DNA of 64,000 bases, from NCBI GenBank assembly GCA_017621735.1, contig JAGASM010000032.1, positions 1 through 64,000 of the forward strand, given 5' to 3'. This DNA comes from Clostridia bacterium. Lineage in GTDB: Bacteria > Bacillota > Clostridia > Christensenellales > Borkfalkiaceae. This document shows, piece by piece, positions 7,632-16,240 of the stretch; within the stretch, counting starts at the first letter, position 1, and each line of letters opens with the position of its first letter. The notes below the pieces were generated by a model. It worked only from the letters and a program-made list of their open reading frames with translations. It searched no databases and was not told the DNA's origin. A program made the translations under genes and the position numbers.

Positions 7632-7662
7632 CCTATTATACCCCCCCCCTAAAAATGTCAAG
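7632..7662 (-). promoter_or_regulatory. G9-spacer promoter of the SHOCT gene
   Basis: Minus-strand -35 TTGACA (7656-7661), 15-base spacer with nine G (7641-7649) and -10 TATAAT (7635-7640), about 30 bases before the start codon. The 31-bp block is identical to 6531-6561. Confidence 0.65.
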
Positions 7663-7672
7663 TGTCCGCATG

Positions 7673-7700
7673 AAAAAACCACCCCGTAGGGTGGTTTTTT
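7673..7700. terminator. Terminator after spoIIQ
   Basis: A perfect 12-bp inverted repeat, AAAAAACCACCC and GGGTGGTTTTTT, over a CGTA loop. It begins at the spoIIQ stop codon and is symmetrical, so it could act in both directions. Confidence 0.85.
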
Positions 7701-8341
7701 TATTTTTCTTCGAGCGTTAAATATGCAACGGGATCGACGTGCTCTCCGTCGAGCGTTACTTCAAGATGCAAATGCGCGCCGTCTTTATATTCCGCGCCCG
7801 TTGCCGCCGCCACGGTTGCAATCGTTTGTCCTTTTACAACGGAAGAGCCGACTGCAAGATTTTCCGCCGCCGCTACAAAGCGGTACGTCGTCTTTAATCC
7901 GTCGCCGTGGTCGAGCACGATCTCCGTCCCCGTCAATTCGTCCGTGCGGATACTTTCTACCGTGCCGTTTGCCATGGCGAATACTTCCGTTCCCTCTTCC
8001 GCCGCCACGTCAAGTCCGTCGTGCTCGTAATACCAACCGAGCGTTTGATTGTGATAAAACCCGTAACCGCTCAACACGGCGAGGTTTTCCACCGGATTTG
8101 TAAACCGTACCGTATCTTCCCCGTCGGAAGGGACGTCCGGTTGCGTGGGCTCCGTCGGAGCAGACGGAACGTCGGGCGTATTGTCGGGATCGGTAGCGAC
8201 AGGGGGTGTGTCGACGACTTCGTCCCCTCCCACCACGAAATAGACGGTTAAGATGGTCGCCGCGGCAAGGAGCAAGGCGCTCACCGTCAACACGGCGTAG
8301 TAAAGTGTTTTCCGCTTTGCGGTAGTCGATTTTTCTTTCAT
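7700..8341 (-). CDS. spoIIQ: SpoIIQ-like M23 metalloendopeptidase (sporulation)
   Basis: A 213-residue protein with an N-terminal membrane helix (13-36), a Pro/Thr/Asp-rich linker (44-75) and a LytM/M23 domain (78-207). The zinc and catalytic residues are present: H107 and D111 in HDGLD, and H190/H192 in HLHLEV. So, unlike the Bacillus subtilis SpoIIQ but like clostridial SpoIIQ, it could be an active cell-wall endopeptidase. SpoIIQ sits in the forespore membrane and pairs with SpoIIIAH during engulfment. The assignment rests on size, architecture and the sigma-F-like promoter just upstream; a general M23 cell-wall hydrolase is the alternative. A GGAGG ribosome site supports the start. Confidence 0.75.
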   Translation of the reverse strand: MKEKSTTAKRKTLYYAVLTVSALLLAAATILTVYFVVGGDEVVDTPPVATDPDNTPDVPSAPTEPTQPDVPSDGEDTVRFTNPVENLAVLSGYGFYHNQTLGWYYEHDGLDVAAEEGTEVFAMANGTVESIRTDELTGTEIVLDHGDGLKTTYRFVAAAENLAVGSSVVKGQTIATVAAATGAEYKDGAHLHLEVTLDGEHVDPVAYLTLEEK

Positions 8342-8367
8342 AATTTGCCTCCGAAATTTTGTTATGT

Positions 8368-8397
8368 AAATTTTTCCCCCTTTCTTTCTTTTTATAC
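8368..8397 (-). promoter_or_regulatory. Sigma-F-type promoter of spoIIQ
   Basis: The minus strand reads GTATA (8393-8397), 15 bases, then GGAAAAATTT (8368-8377). The known sigma-F pattern is GYATA, about 15 bases, GGNNANANTR; only the last position differs. No sigma-A promoter is seen at this place. Confidence 0.65.
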
Positions 8398-8461
8398 ACG
8401 TCGAGAAAAAATTTTTAATACAATTTCAATCCACGCGACTTTGCAAACGCCGATCGCATTT

Positions 8462-8881
8462 TTAATACCCGCCGAAAATAAGCGGCGTTCCTACGGCGGT
8501 TTTTTCATCCGTTTGCGCAACGTGCAAATTGACGCGATATCCGTCCAGCAAAACAGTTTCCCCCAAATACGGAGAATACAAATAATAGTTTACAATTCCG
8601 TTTACTTCTTCTTTGAACTGCAAAACCGCGCAATAGCGCTCTTTCATCTCTTCGTACCGATTTCCCGAAAGACAAACGCTCTCTCCCTTTACGGGAAGCA
8701 GCAAACAGTCCCGCCACGGTGCGTCCGTCGGCACGCGCTGCGCAGAAGACGAGGTACCCATGTACAAGGTATACTCTCCCCCCTTGGGAAGGGACGGCAT
8801 ATGATAAGCGAAAAGCGCGGCACAAAGAATGAAAATTCCGACGACGGAAAGAAATAAATTGTATCCCCTTTCTTTACGCAT
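8462..8881 (-). CDS. YwmB-like membrane-anchored protein
   Basis: A 139-residue protein with an N-terminal membrane anchor (about 8-28) and a small outside domain. Its end, VNLHVAQTDEKTAVGTPLIF, resembles the C-terminal signature of the YwmB/TATA-box-binding-like family found next to spoIID and spoIIQ in Bacilli, but it is much shorter than the usual ~230 residues. It starts behind GGGGGG and lies upstream of spoIIQ on the same strand, with the sigma-F-like promoter between them. I regard it as a sporulation-associated protein of uncertain function. Confidence 0.4.
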   Translation of the reverse strand: MRKERGYNLFLSVVGIFILCAALFAYHMPSLPKGGEYTLYMGTSSSAQRVPTDAPWRDCLLLPVKGESVCLSGNRYEEMKERYCAVLQFKEEVNGIVNYYLYSPYLGETVLLDGYRVNLHVAQTDEKTAVGTPLIFGGY

Positions 8882-8985
8882 AAAGCCCCCCGAGAAACTT
8901 ACTTAAAACGATGATTGACAAACCGTTCTCTTTCTATACCAAACAAAGAAAATAACTTATTTGAAACGCCGAATTTCTTTGCATT

Positions 8986-9022
8986 AAAAAAATCCTTCCG
9001 AAACGGCTCGGAAGGATTTTTA
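8986..9022. terminator. Terminator of the prmA-rsmE-mtaB-HIT operon
   Basis: AATCCTTCCGA (8991-9001) pairs with TCGGAAGGATT (9008-9018), flanked by A and T runs on the two sides. It follows the HIT gene stop at 9034. Confidence 0.8.
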
Positions 9023-9033
9023 TTCTAATTGTA

Positions 9034-9369
9034 TCAACCCCAAGGGAGCGTCGTTCCGCCGAGGAGGTGAAGGTGCAGGTGGTGCACCGTTTGTCCCGCG
9101 TTTTCCCCTTGATTGATGACGACGCGATATCCCTCGCCAAGCCCGAGAGAATCTTTCAGTTCGCCGATTTTTTTCAACGTTCTGCCAAGCAATGTCGCCC
9201 GCGCCTCGTCGAGGTCGGAAAGGTAGGCAAAATGCTCCTTTGCAACGCATAAAAGGTGAATGGGCGCAATCGGTTGAATGTCCTTAAAAATGAGAATTTC
9301 CTCGTCCTCGTACACCTTGGAAGAGGGAATTTCCCCCGCAATAATTTTACAAAAAATGCAATCGTTCAT
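9034..9369 (-). CDS. HIT-family nucleotide hydrolase
   Basis: A 111-residue histidine-triad protein with the HxHxHxx motif at 97-101 (HLHLH; the middle His99 is the nucleophile) and the N-terminal pair C4/C7 of the zinc-binding HinT subgroup. These enzymes hydrolyse AMP-linked compounds such as adenosine phosphoramidates. The start codon overlaps the mtaB stop (ATGA), so the two are translationally coupled as the last genes of the prmA operon. Confidence 0.92.
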   Translation of the reverse strand: MNDCIFCKIIAGEIPSSKVYEDEEILIFKDIQPIAPIHLLCVAKEHFAYLSDLDEARATLLGRTLKKIGELKDSLGLGEGYRVVINQGENAGQTVHHLHLHLLGGTTLPWG

Positions 9370-10595
9370 ACAAGTTCCTCCAAAATTTCGGCGCGTAAGC
9401 CGTCTTTTTCTCTTTGTCCAAGCCGAACGCGGTACAGCCCGCCTTCTTTTGCGCCGTCCGCGTAGACGCGCACGTAATTTTCCGTATATCCTCCCTCCTC
9501 TTCAAAGAGGGCGATCGCTTGACGTCCAACCTGCGCGGAAAGATATTTTTCTTCTTGCGCAGTTGCAATCGCCGTAAGGCGCGCCATGCGTTCTTTTTTG
9601 ACCGCAGAGGGAAGATCTTTCATCTTTGCAGCCACCGTTCCCTCGCGCGGAGAGAATGGAAAGGCGTGCACGTGCGAAAAGCCCGCCTCATCTACCGCGG
9701 AAAGGGTATCTTGAAAGTCCTCTTCCGTTTCCGTAGGGAACCCGACGATTAAATCCGTCGTGATTGCGGCGGTGGGAAACGCTTCGTAAATTTGTTTGCA
9801 ACGCAGTAAAAACTCTTCCCGCGTGTATTTTCTGTTCATCTTTTTTAAGACGGCGTTCGATCCGCTTTGCATAGAAAGATGGAAATGCGGCATCACGTTG
9901 CCCGCATCTTTCATTGCGGAAAGCAGTCCTTCCGTTACGACTCCCGCTTCAAGTGAGCCGAGCCGTATGCGCGCGGGTACCTCTTTTAATTTTTTTAAGA
10001 GAGCGGGAAGATCCACTTCTCCGTCCTGATAAGAAGAAATATCAATCCCCGTCAAGACGATTTCTTTTGCCCCGCACTTTTTTGCCTCGTCCAAAATGCT
10101 TTCCACGCTCCGCGACCGCGTTCTCCCCCGCAAGTAAGGAATAATGCAGTAGGAACAAAAACGGTTACACCCGTCTTGAATGCGCAAAAATGCCCGCGTT
10201 TTCGTCCGTTTCGGCGGGGGCATTTCGCAAAACATCCGCTCGTCCGTTTCGGGGAAAAAGCCTTTTTCCTTTAAGAGGGAGAGTATCTTATCCTTTTTTT
10301 GCGCGCCCGTTACGACGGTTACCCCCTCCCGTTCCAAAAAGGATTGAGGGTGCAAATGCGACGCGCAACCGCAAACGAGGACGGGAGCATTCTCGTTAAA
10401 CTTCCGCATCCGCGCAACCGCTTGACGGCTTTTCCGCTCCGCCTCCGCCGTTACCGCACACGTGTTGAGAAGGTACAAGTCCGCTTGGCACAACTCGTCC
10501 GTTACTTCAAACCCAAGGGAAGTAAGCCCGCTCATCAGCGACTCGCTTTCTACCTCGTTCATTTTACATCCGAGGGTGAACACGCACGCCTTCAT
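9366..10595 (-). CDS. mtaB: tRNA N6-threonylcarbamoyladenosine 2-methylthiotransferase MtaB
   Basis: A 409-residue radical-SAM methylthiotransferase that makes ms2t6A37 in tRNAs reading ANN codons. An N-terminal UPF0004 domain (first cluster Cys C10, C46 and C75/C77) is followed by the radical-SAM core with the CX3CX2C motif at C143, C147 and C150 (CNRFCSYC), then a TRAM domain at about 345-405. MtaB is preferred over MiaB or RimO because of the short TLGCKMNEVESE start and the rsmE-prmA context typical of Bacillota. The GSLE sequence replaces the commoner S(S/I)EP near residue 207. Confidence 0.9.
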   Translation of the reverse strand: MKACVFTLGCKMNEVESESLMSGLTSLGFEVTDELCQADLYLLNTCAVTAEAERKSRQAVARMRKFNENAPVLVCGCASHLHPQSFLEREGVTVVTGAQKKDKILSLLKEKGFFPETDERMFCEMPPPKRTKTRAFLRIQDGCNRFCSYCIIPYLRGRTRSRSVESILDEAKKCGAKEIVLTGIDISSYQDGEVDLPALLKKLKEVPARIRLGSLEAGVVTEGLLSAMKDAGNVMPHFHLSMQSGSNAVLKKMNRKYTREEFLLRCKQIYEAFPTAAITTDLIVGFPTETEEDFQDTLSAVDEAGFSHVHAFPFSPREGTVAAKMKDLPSAVKKERMARLTAIATAQEEKYLSAQVGRQAIALFEEEGGYTENYVRVYADGAKEGGLYRVRLGQREKDGLRAEILEELV

Positions 10596-11308
10596 CCAAG
10601 TTCCCCCACAAGGTACATGACGGCTGCCGTAAACGCGATCGCCGCCGTTTCCGCCCGCAAAATGCGTTTACCGAGCGAAACGCCGACAAACCCCTTGCTC
10701 TGCGCAGAGGCAAATTCTTCCTCCGTAAAGCCCCCTTCGCTTCCCACGACAAGGGCGAAACTCCCCGTAAGCGCGGAAATATCCGCCTCGCTCTTTTGGA
10801 TAAATTCGCACGCAAACAACTTGTTTTGATAGTCCTTTGCAGAGTCGATCGCCGAAGAAAAATCATCGAAATATTCCACGGTAGGGACGGTTGCGCGCAT
10901 ACACTGTTTTGCCGCCTCGTGCGCAACCTTTTTGAGCCGTTCGAGTTTGTTTTCGTTGATATAAGCGGAGCAATAACGGGAAGAAAACACGCCGATCTTT
11001 TGAATTCCGAGTTCCGTTGCCTTTTGCACGACGAGTTCCGTTTTATCCCCTTTTAACGCACCGACGAGAAGATACACGTCCGTCTTTGGCTCTTTGTCAG
11101 AAGTGCGTTCTCCCACGATATGCGCGTACATGCCCCCTTTCTCCACGCGGGAAATGATTGCCGCATACTCCTTTCCGCTCCCGTCCAAAAGGGTAATTTC
11201 ATCCCCTTCCGTAAGGCGCAGTACGCTTTTTGCATGGCGGAATTCTTCCCCCGAAAGGAGTACTTCTTCCGCGATATTTTGTACGAAAAACCGCTTGGGC
11301 GCAGCCAC
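10592..11308 (-). CDS. rsmE: 16S rRNA m3U1498 methyltransferase RsmE
   Basis: A 238-residue SPOUT-family methyltransferase. The N-terminal PUA-like part begins at RFFVQN; the C-terminal SAM-binding trefoil knot shows VGSEGGFTEEE (about 195-205) and LGKRILRAETAAIA (about 219-232), both diagnostic of RsmE. It methylates U1498 in the small-subunit rRNA. The GTG at 11308 is chosen because GAGGAGG lies 7 bases upstream, directly at the end of prmA; an upstream ATG at 11341 would sit inside prmA without a ribosome site. Its stop overlaps the mtaB start (ATGA). Confidence 0.92.
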   Translation of the reverse strand: MAAPKRFFVQNIAEEVLLSGEEFRHAKSVLRLTEGDEITLLDGSGKEYAAIISRVEKGGMYAHIVGERTSDKEPKTDVYLLVGALKGDKTELVVQKATELGIQKIGVFSSRYCSAYINENKLERLKKVAHEAAKQCMRATVPTVEYFDDFSSAIDSAKDYQNKLFACEFIQKSEADISALTGSFALVVGSEGGFTEEEFASAQSKGFVGVSLGKRILRAETAAIAFTAAVMYLVGELG

Positions 11309-11309
11309 G

Positions 11310-12257
11310 TTATACCTCCTCGCCTTTGAGCACGAGCGCATACCACTCGCCCTTTTTCCGTTCGCGAACGACGGTCATTCCCACCGCCGCATACGCCTCT
11401 TTGACAAGGGAAAGGCGACTTTCGATAATCCCGCTCAAAATGAGTACGCCGCCCTGTTTTAAGTTTTTGGGAATGGACGGTGCAAGGAAACGCAGTACTT
11501 CCGCCGTGATGTTGGCAAGCATGACGTCCCCTTTGATTTCCGCATTTTCCAAAAGGTTGGAATGCGCGACGACCGTATGTTCCGCAACGCCGTTGAGTTC
11601 GCAATTATGCCTTGCGCTTTCTACCGCAACGTAATCGATATCCGTTAAATACGCAAGATTTGCCCCAAGTTTTACGGCGGAAATGCCGAGAATCCCGCTT
11701 CCGCAGCCGACGTCGATAACGGTATCCCCCTCTTTCAAATAGTCTTGCATGAGTTCGACGCACATAGACGTCGTTTCGTGTTCCCCCGTGCCGAACGCCA
11801 TGTTGGAATCGAGCAAAACGACCTCTTCCCCTTCTTTCTTTTCGTAGGCGATCCATTCGGGCACGACGACGATTTTTCCGAGCGGGATAGGACGGAAATG
11901 CTTTTTCCACACGTCAATCCAGTCGTCCCCCTCAATTTCACGCTTGGTATCTTCGAGCGTGCCGAACTCCACCGTTCCCTCACTCCGTTCGCGCGCCTCA
12001 AATACGTCGCGCATGATTTGCGGTAACGTTTGTTCGGCAATGTCGGTAGCGACAAAGCATTTGACGAGAACGTCCGACCGCGCTTCCGTCAAGTTGTCGT
12101 CCATATAGTCCCAAAAGACGGTCGAATCGCGTTGAAGGGCTACGATGTCGTTGACGTCGCACACGGTAACGCCGTAGTTGGTGTAGTTCCACATGATATC
12201 GGCGATAATTTCACTCGCCTCCGTAGTGGTATGTACGGTTAATTCGATAAATTTCAT
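11310..12257 (-). CDS. prmA: Ribosomal protein L11 methyltransferase PrmA
   Basis: A 315-residue Rossmann-fold methyltransferase that trimethylates ribosomal protein uL11. The SAM motif DVGCGSGILGISAVKLGA lies at about 178-195, and NITAEV (about 245) matches the NI(L/T)A motif IV of PrmA. It is first in the prmA-rsmE-mtaB-HIT operon. The -10 box ends only 9 bases before the ATG, so the transcript is likely leaderless or nearly so. Confidence 0.93.
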   Translation of the reverse strand: MKFIELTVHTTTEASEIIADIMWNYTNYGVTVCDVNDIVALQRDSTVFWDYMDDNLTEARSDVLVKCFVATDIAEQTLPQIMRDVFEARERSEGTVEFGTLEDTKREIEGDDWIDVWKKHFRPIPLGKIVVVPEWIAYEKKEGEEVVLLDSNMAFGTGEHETTSMCVELMQDYLKEGDTVIDVGCGSGILGISAVKLGANLAYLTDIDYVAVESARHNCELNGVAEHTVVAHSNLLENAEIKGDVMLANITAEVLRFLAPSIPKNLKQGGVLILSGIIESRLSLVKEAYAAVGMTVVRERKKGEWYALVLKGEEV

Positions 12258-12266
12258 AGTACCTTT

Positions 12267-12295
12267 ATTATAAAGTATCCCCCCGAATAAGTCAA
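12267..12295 (-). promoter_or_regulatory. Promoter of the prmA operon
   Basis: Minus-strand -35 TTGACT (12290-12295), 17-base spacer with GGGGGG, and -10 TATAAT (12267-12272). The predicted start point (about 12260) is within three bases of the prmA ATG (12257). Confidence 0.8.
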
Positions 12296-12324
12296 GGGTT
12301 TCCTTTTAATTGCCCGTCATGTAA

Positions 12325-12640
12325 AACGTATCCCCACATAAAAACACGGGCGTTTTATATGAGGTCAACCCCTTTGCCATCAGCCACCCGCTAAAAGTGG
12401 ATTCATTTCCTATTCCCGCATAAAAACACGGGGGGATATGAGGGCAAAGCCCTTGCTATCAGCCACCCGCAAAAGTGGATTTATTTCCTATCCCCGCATA
12501 AAAACGCGTGGTAAATCCCTTTGCCATCAGCCACCCGCAAAAGTGGATTTATTTCCTATCCCCGCATAAAAACACGGGGCTTTTTATATGAGGAAAAAAC
12601 CCTTGCTATCAGCCACCCGTAAAAGTGGATTTTGGATGAT
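12325..12640. repeat. Array of four degenerate hairpin repeats
   Basis: Four units of about 68-83 bases start near 12330, 12413, 12490 and 12558. Each has a CCCCGCATAAAAACACGGGG block (stem CCCCG/CGGGG), a CCCTTGC(T/C)ATCAGCC stretch and CCACCCGCAAAAGTGG (stem CCAC/GTGG). There is no ORF. The region lies between the dnaJ terminator and the prmA promoter; its function is unknown. Confidence 0.75.
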
Positions 12641-12658
12641 TTATAAAATTTCACGATA

Positions 12659-12691
12659 CAAAAAAAGGACAGCGGTTCTCCCGCTGTCCTT
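12659..12691 (-). terminator. Terminator of the hrcA-grpE-dnaK-dnaJ operon
   Basis: AAGGACAGCGG (12665-12675) pairs perfectly with CCGCTGTCCTT (12681-12691), with a minus-strand T run next to it. Confidence 0.85.
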
Positions 12692-12696
12692 ACCGT

Positions 12697-13833
12697 TTAC
12701 TTTTTATATGCATTTTTGCCGTAGAGGGCGGAAACGTTATCCGCGTACTTTTTCGCGCGGTCGTATTGCTTGATTTCGCACGCCTCGCCCGCCTCTTCAA
12801 TGCGCCGTTTTTGCTCTTTGGAAAGTTTGGTCGGCACTTCTACAAACACGCGAAGATACAAATTCCCCGTACCGTTACGCGTTTTTAAGCCCTTTCCGCG
12901 AATGGTAAACGTCGTTCCGTTTTGCGTTCCTTCCGGAATGGTATACTCGAACGCATCGTTGATATCGGGCACTTTGACCGTGCCGCCAAGCGCCGCCGTT
13001 GCAAACGGAATGGGTAAATCGACGTATAGATCCATATTTTTGCGTTGGAAGATCTTGTGCGGCTCGACGCGGAACACGACGATCAAATCGCCAGGAGCGC
13101 CGCCTTCCGTACTCGCTTGGCCGTACCCGCGCTTTTTGATATAGGAGTTGGTATCAACACCCGCAGGAATGTTGAACGTAACCGTCGTTTCCTTTCGTTG
13201 ATACCCTCTCCCCTTGCAGTCCGGGCACTTATCCGTTACGATCTTTCCCCGTCCGCCGCAGTCGGGACACGCTCCTACGCGCACCGTTCTCCCAAACATG
13301 GTATCTTGCGTAAAGCGCACCTGTCCTTTTCCGCCGCACTTTTCGCACGTCTTAAATGCGGTCCCGTTCTTTGCGCCCGTCCCGCTACACGTCGGACACG
13401 GCTCGTTGCGCATATAGGTAAATTCCTTTACGCACCCCTTTGCGGCGTCCATAAACGAAAGCGTCATTTCACGTTGAATATCTTCGCCCGTGGTATCCCT
13501 TTGAACGGAAGCGCCCCCGCCGAAGCCTTGGAAAATACTGTCGAAAATATCCCCAAAGCCACCGAAACCGCCCCCGCCGAAACCGCCGAAACCGCCCGCG
13601 CCGCCCATGCCGGGGTGTTCCCGCTCATAGTCGTACGCGGCACGCTTTTGCTTATCGGAGAGCACTTCGTTCGCCTCGTTGATTTCCTTAAACTTTTCCG
13701 CCGCAAGTTTATCGCCGGGGTGAAGATCGGGGTGATACTGCTTGACGAGTTTTTTATACGCCGCTTTGATTTCATCTTCCGTCGCATTTTTTCCGACGCC
13801 GAGCGTTGCGTAATAGTCTTTTTTTTCTGCCAT
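12697..13833 (-). CDS. dnaJ: Chaperone protein DnaJ
   Basis: A 378-residue type I J-protein. The J domain carries HPD at about 34-36, followed by a Gly/Phe-rich linker (about 75-110), four zinc repeats (CPTCSGTG, CEKCGGKG, CPDCGGRG, CPDCKGRG at about 146-210) and the C-terminal substrate-binding domains. It delivers unfolded clients to DnaK and stimulates its ATPase. It is the last gene of the HrcA-controlled operon; a GC-rich hairpin lies between dnaK and dnaJ. Confidence 0.97.
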   Translation of the reverse strand: MAEKKDYYATLGVGKNATEDEIKAAYKKLVKQYHPDLHPGDKLAAEKFKEINEANEVLSDKQKRAAYDYEREHPGMGGAGGFGGFGGGGFGGFGDIFDSIFQGFGGGASVQRDTTGEDIQREMTLSFMDAAKGCVKEFTYMRNEPCPTCSGTGAKNGTAFKTCEKCGGKGQVRFTQDTMFGRTVRVGACPDCGGRGKIVTDKCPDCKGRGYQRKETTVTFNIPAGVDTNSYIKKRGYGQASTEGGAPGDLIVVFRVEPHKIFQRKNMDLYVDLPIPFATAALGGTVKVPDINDAFEYTIPEGTQNGTTFTIRGKGLKTRNGTGNLYLRVFVEVPTKLSKEQKRRIEEAGEACEIKQYDRAKKYADNVSALYGKNAYKK

Positions 13834-13856
13834 AAAATTACCTATAAAATAGCCCG

Positions 13857-13880
13857 AGAGGGGCGGAGTTCCGCCCCTTG
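13857..13880. other. Hairpin between dnaK and dnaJ
   Basis: AGGGGCGGA and TCCGCCCCT pair over GT. There is no T run, so it is more likely an mRNA processing or stability element than a terminator. Confidence 0.4.
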
Positions 13881-13884
13881 GGAA

Positions 13885-15678
13885 TTATTGATGGAATTCG
13901 GTATCGTCGCTGCCGTCGGGTGCCCCTTGCGCGCCCGCCGCCTGTGCTTGCTGATACATTTTTGCGAAGACGGGCTGTACCGCGTTTTGAAGGGTATCGA
14001 ACGCCGCTTTGATTCTTTCGTCGTCTTCCGATTCAAGTTCTTTCTTCGCCGCATCTACCGCCGATTGAAGGGTTGCTTTGTCCTCGTCGGAGAGTTTATC
14101 GCCCGCTTCTTTCATCGTCTGTTCGATGGAGAAGATCAACCCGTCGAGTTTGTTTTTATTTTCTACCTTTTGCTTTCTTTGCTTGTCTTCTTCCGCGTAT
14201 TGCTCCGCTTCTTTGACCGCCTTGTTGATTTCGTCTTCGGAGAGGTTGGTGGAAGAGGTGATGGTGATGTCCGTGCTCTTGCCCGTACCGAGGTCTTTTG
14301 CCTCTACGTGCACGATCCCGTTTGCGTCGACGTCGAAGGTAACTTCGATTTGCGGAATTCCACGGGGTGCGGGAGCAATGCCCGTGAGCATAAATCTACC
14401 CATCGTCTTATTGTCGCGGCAGAATTCGCGCTCCCCTTGCAAAATGTGAATTTCTACGCTCGTTTGATTGTCCGCCGCCGTAGAGAATACTTGGCTCTTC
14501 TTGACGGGAATGGTCGTATTCCGATCGATCAAACGGGTGAATACGCCGCCGAGCGTTTCAATGCCGAGGGAAAGAGGCATAACGTCGAGAAGAAGGACGT
14601 CCTTGACTTCGCCCGTCAAAACGCCGCCTTGAATTGCCGCGCCGACCGCTACGCATTCGTCGGGGTTGATGCCCTTGAACGGTTCTTTGCCCGTGATGCT
14701 CTTTACCTTTGCGACGACTGCGGGAATACGCGTCGATCCGCCGACGAGGATAACCTTGTCGAGGTCGCTGTACGAAAGCCCCGCGTCCTTCATCGCTTGG
14801 CGCATCGGTTCCGCCGTTTTTTCAACGAGGTCCGCCGTCAAAGCGTCGAACTTTTGACGGGTAATTTCTACTTCGAGGTGGGCAGGGCCCGCTTCCGTCA
14901 TGGAGATGAACGGAAGGGAAACGGAGGTGGAGTTCATGCCGGAAAGTTCGATCTTTGCCTTTTCCGCCGCTTCCTTCAAGCGTTGCATTGCCATTTTATC
15001 CTTGGAAAGGTCTACGCCGTGGCTCTTTTTGAATTCGTCCACCATGTAGTCCATAATGCGTGCGTCGAAGTCGTCGCCGCCAAGCATGTTATTGCCGTGC
15101 GTTGCCAAAACCTCGAACACGCCGTCGGAAATTTCAAGAATGGATACGTCGAACGTACCGCCGCCGAGGTCGTAAATCATGACCTTGCTGTTTTCTTTTT
15201 CTTTATCCAAGCCGTAAGAAAGCGCCGCCGCCGTCGGCTCGTTGATGATACGCAAAACGTTAAGTCCTGCAATTTTGCCCGCGTCCTTGGTCGCCTGACG
15301 TTGTGCGTCCGTAAAGTATGCGGGGCACGTGATGACCGCGTCCGTTACTTTCGTGCCGAGGTATGCTTCCGCGTCCGCTTTGAGTTTGGTAAGGATCATT
15401 GCGGAAATTTCCTGCGGGGAATAGGACTTCTCGTCAATTTTTACCTTAAAATCAGAGCCCATGTGGCGCTTGATAGAAATGACCGTCTTGTCGGGGTTTG
15501 CAACCGCTTGACGCTTTGCAACCTGCCCTACAACGCGCGATCCGTCCTTTTGAAATGCGACGACCGAGGGGGTCGTACGCGCGCCTTCCGCGTTTGCAAT
15601 TACGGTAGGCTCACCGCCTTCCATAACCGCTACGCACGAGTTCGTTGTTCCCAAATCGATTCCAATTACTTTTGCCAT
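13885..15678 (-). CDS. dnaK: Molecular chaperone DnaK (Hsp70)
   Basis: A 597-residue Hsp70. The N-terminal ATPase domain begins [18 protein letters not shown] and includes the signatures [14 protein letters not shown] and [10 protein letters not shown]; the substrate-binding domain and helical lid follow, ending in an Ala/Gly-rich tail with DDTEFHQ. It folds nascent and stressed proteins with DnaJ and GrpE. A strong GAAGGAGAG ribosome site precedes the start. The antisense strand is open over a long distance, but that is a codon-use artefact. Confidence 0.98.
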   Translation of the reverse strand: MAKVIGIDLGTTNSCVAVMEGGEPTVIANAEGARTTPSVVAFQKDGSRVVGQVAKRQAVANPDKTVISIKRHMGSDFKVKIDEKSYSPQEISAMILTKLKADAEAYLGTKVTDAVITCPAYFTDAQRQATKDAGKIAGLNVLRIINEPTAAALSYGLDKEKENSKVMIYDLGGGTFDVSILEISDGVFEVLATHGNNMLGGDDFDARIMDYMVDEFKKSHGVDLSKDKMAMQRLKEAAEKAKIELSGMNSTSVSLPFISMTEAGPAHLEVEITRQKFDALTADLVEKTAEPMRQAMKDAGLSYSDLDKVILVGGSTRIPAVVAKVKSITGKEPFKGINPDECVAVGAAIQGGVLTGEVKDVLLLDVMPLSLGIETLGGVFTRLIDRNTTIPVKKSQVFSTAADNQTSVEIHILQGEREFCRDNKTMGRFMLTGIAPAPRGIPQIEVTFDVDANGIVHVEAKDLGTGKSTDITITSSTNLSEDEINKAVKEAEQYAEEDKQRKQKVENKNKLDGLIFSIEQTMKEAGDKLSDEDKATLQSAVDAAKKELESEDDERIKAAFDTLQNAVQPVFAKMYQQAQAAGAQGAPDGSDDTEFHQ

Positions 15679-15704
15679 AATATATTTCTCTCCTTCAGTT
15701 TCTC

Positions 15705-16226
15705 TTATTTTGTTACGATGACTTGCGCAAACCGCAAGACTTTGCCCTTTTGTTCATACCCTTTGAGGTATACTTGCTTGACGATCCCGCTTTGCTCCCC
15801 TTCTTCGGGGTCGACCGCCATGATCGCCTCGCATTTTTCCGCGCTGAATTCTTCTCCGACGGGATCGATGACGGTAATTTGTTCCTCTTCTAAAAGTTTA
15901 AGGAAACTCTTTACGACCATCTCAATTCCCTTTTTCGTTTGTTCGTCCGAGCAACTTGCAACCGCGCGGTCAAGATTGTCCGCAATCGGGAAGAGTTTGC
16001 TCACGACGTCCGCCCGTCCTTCGGCGTATGCCTGTGCGCGGGTATTCGCGGTACGTTTGCGGTAATTTTCGTATTCCGCCGTAACCGAATACCATTTCCG
16101 TTTTAAGTCCTCCGCCTCTGAAAGCGCCTCTTGAAGGGGATCTTTTTCCGCGACGACCTCTTCTTCGGGCACGGGCGTTTCTTCTACAATTTCCGTTTCT
16201 TTCATCTTCTTTTTCTTCTCCGACAT
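15705..16226 (-). CDS. grpE: Nucleotide exchange factor GrpE
   Basis: A 173-residue protein with an acidic, Lys/Glu-rich N-terminus, a long helix and the GrpE signature region ending in [19 protein letters not shown]. It releases ADP from DnaK. It lies 14 bases after hrcA and 26 before dnaK in the usual Bacillota order. Confidence 0.95.
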   Translation of the reverse strand: MSEKKKKMKETEIVEETPVPEEEVVAEKDPLQEALSEAEDLKRKWYSVTAEYENYRKRTANTRAQAYAEGRADVVSKLFPIADNLDRAVASCSDEQTKKGIEMVVKSFLKLLEEEQITVIDPVGEEFSAEKCEAIMAVDPEEGEQSGIVKQVYLKGYEQKGKVLRFAQVIVTK

Positions 16227-16240
16227 TTATATACCACCGT

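Noticed and set aside
12325..12640. CRISPR array
   Set aside because: Repeat units are degenerate and of unequal length, with no spacers of constant size and no cas genes.
13045..16065. A 1006-codon open frame on the plus strand opposite dnaJ, dnaK and grpE
   Set aside because: It is antisense to three unmistakable chaperone genes, its composition (rich in Arg, Phe, Val, His) is that of a mirrored frame, and it has no ribosome site or family motif.
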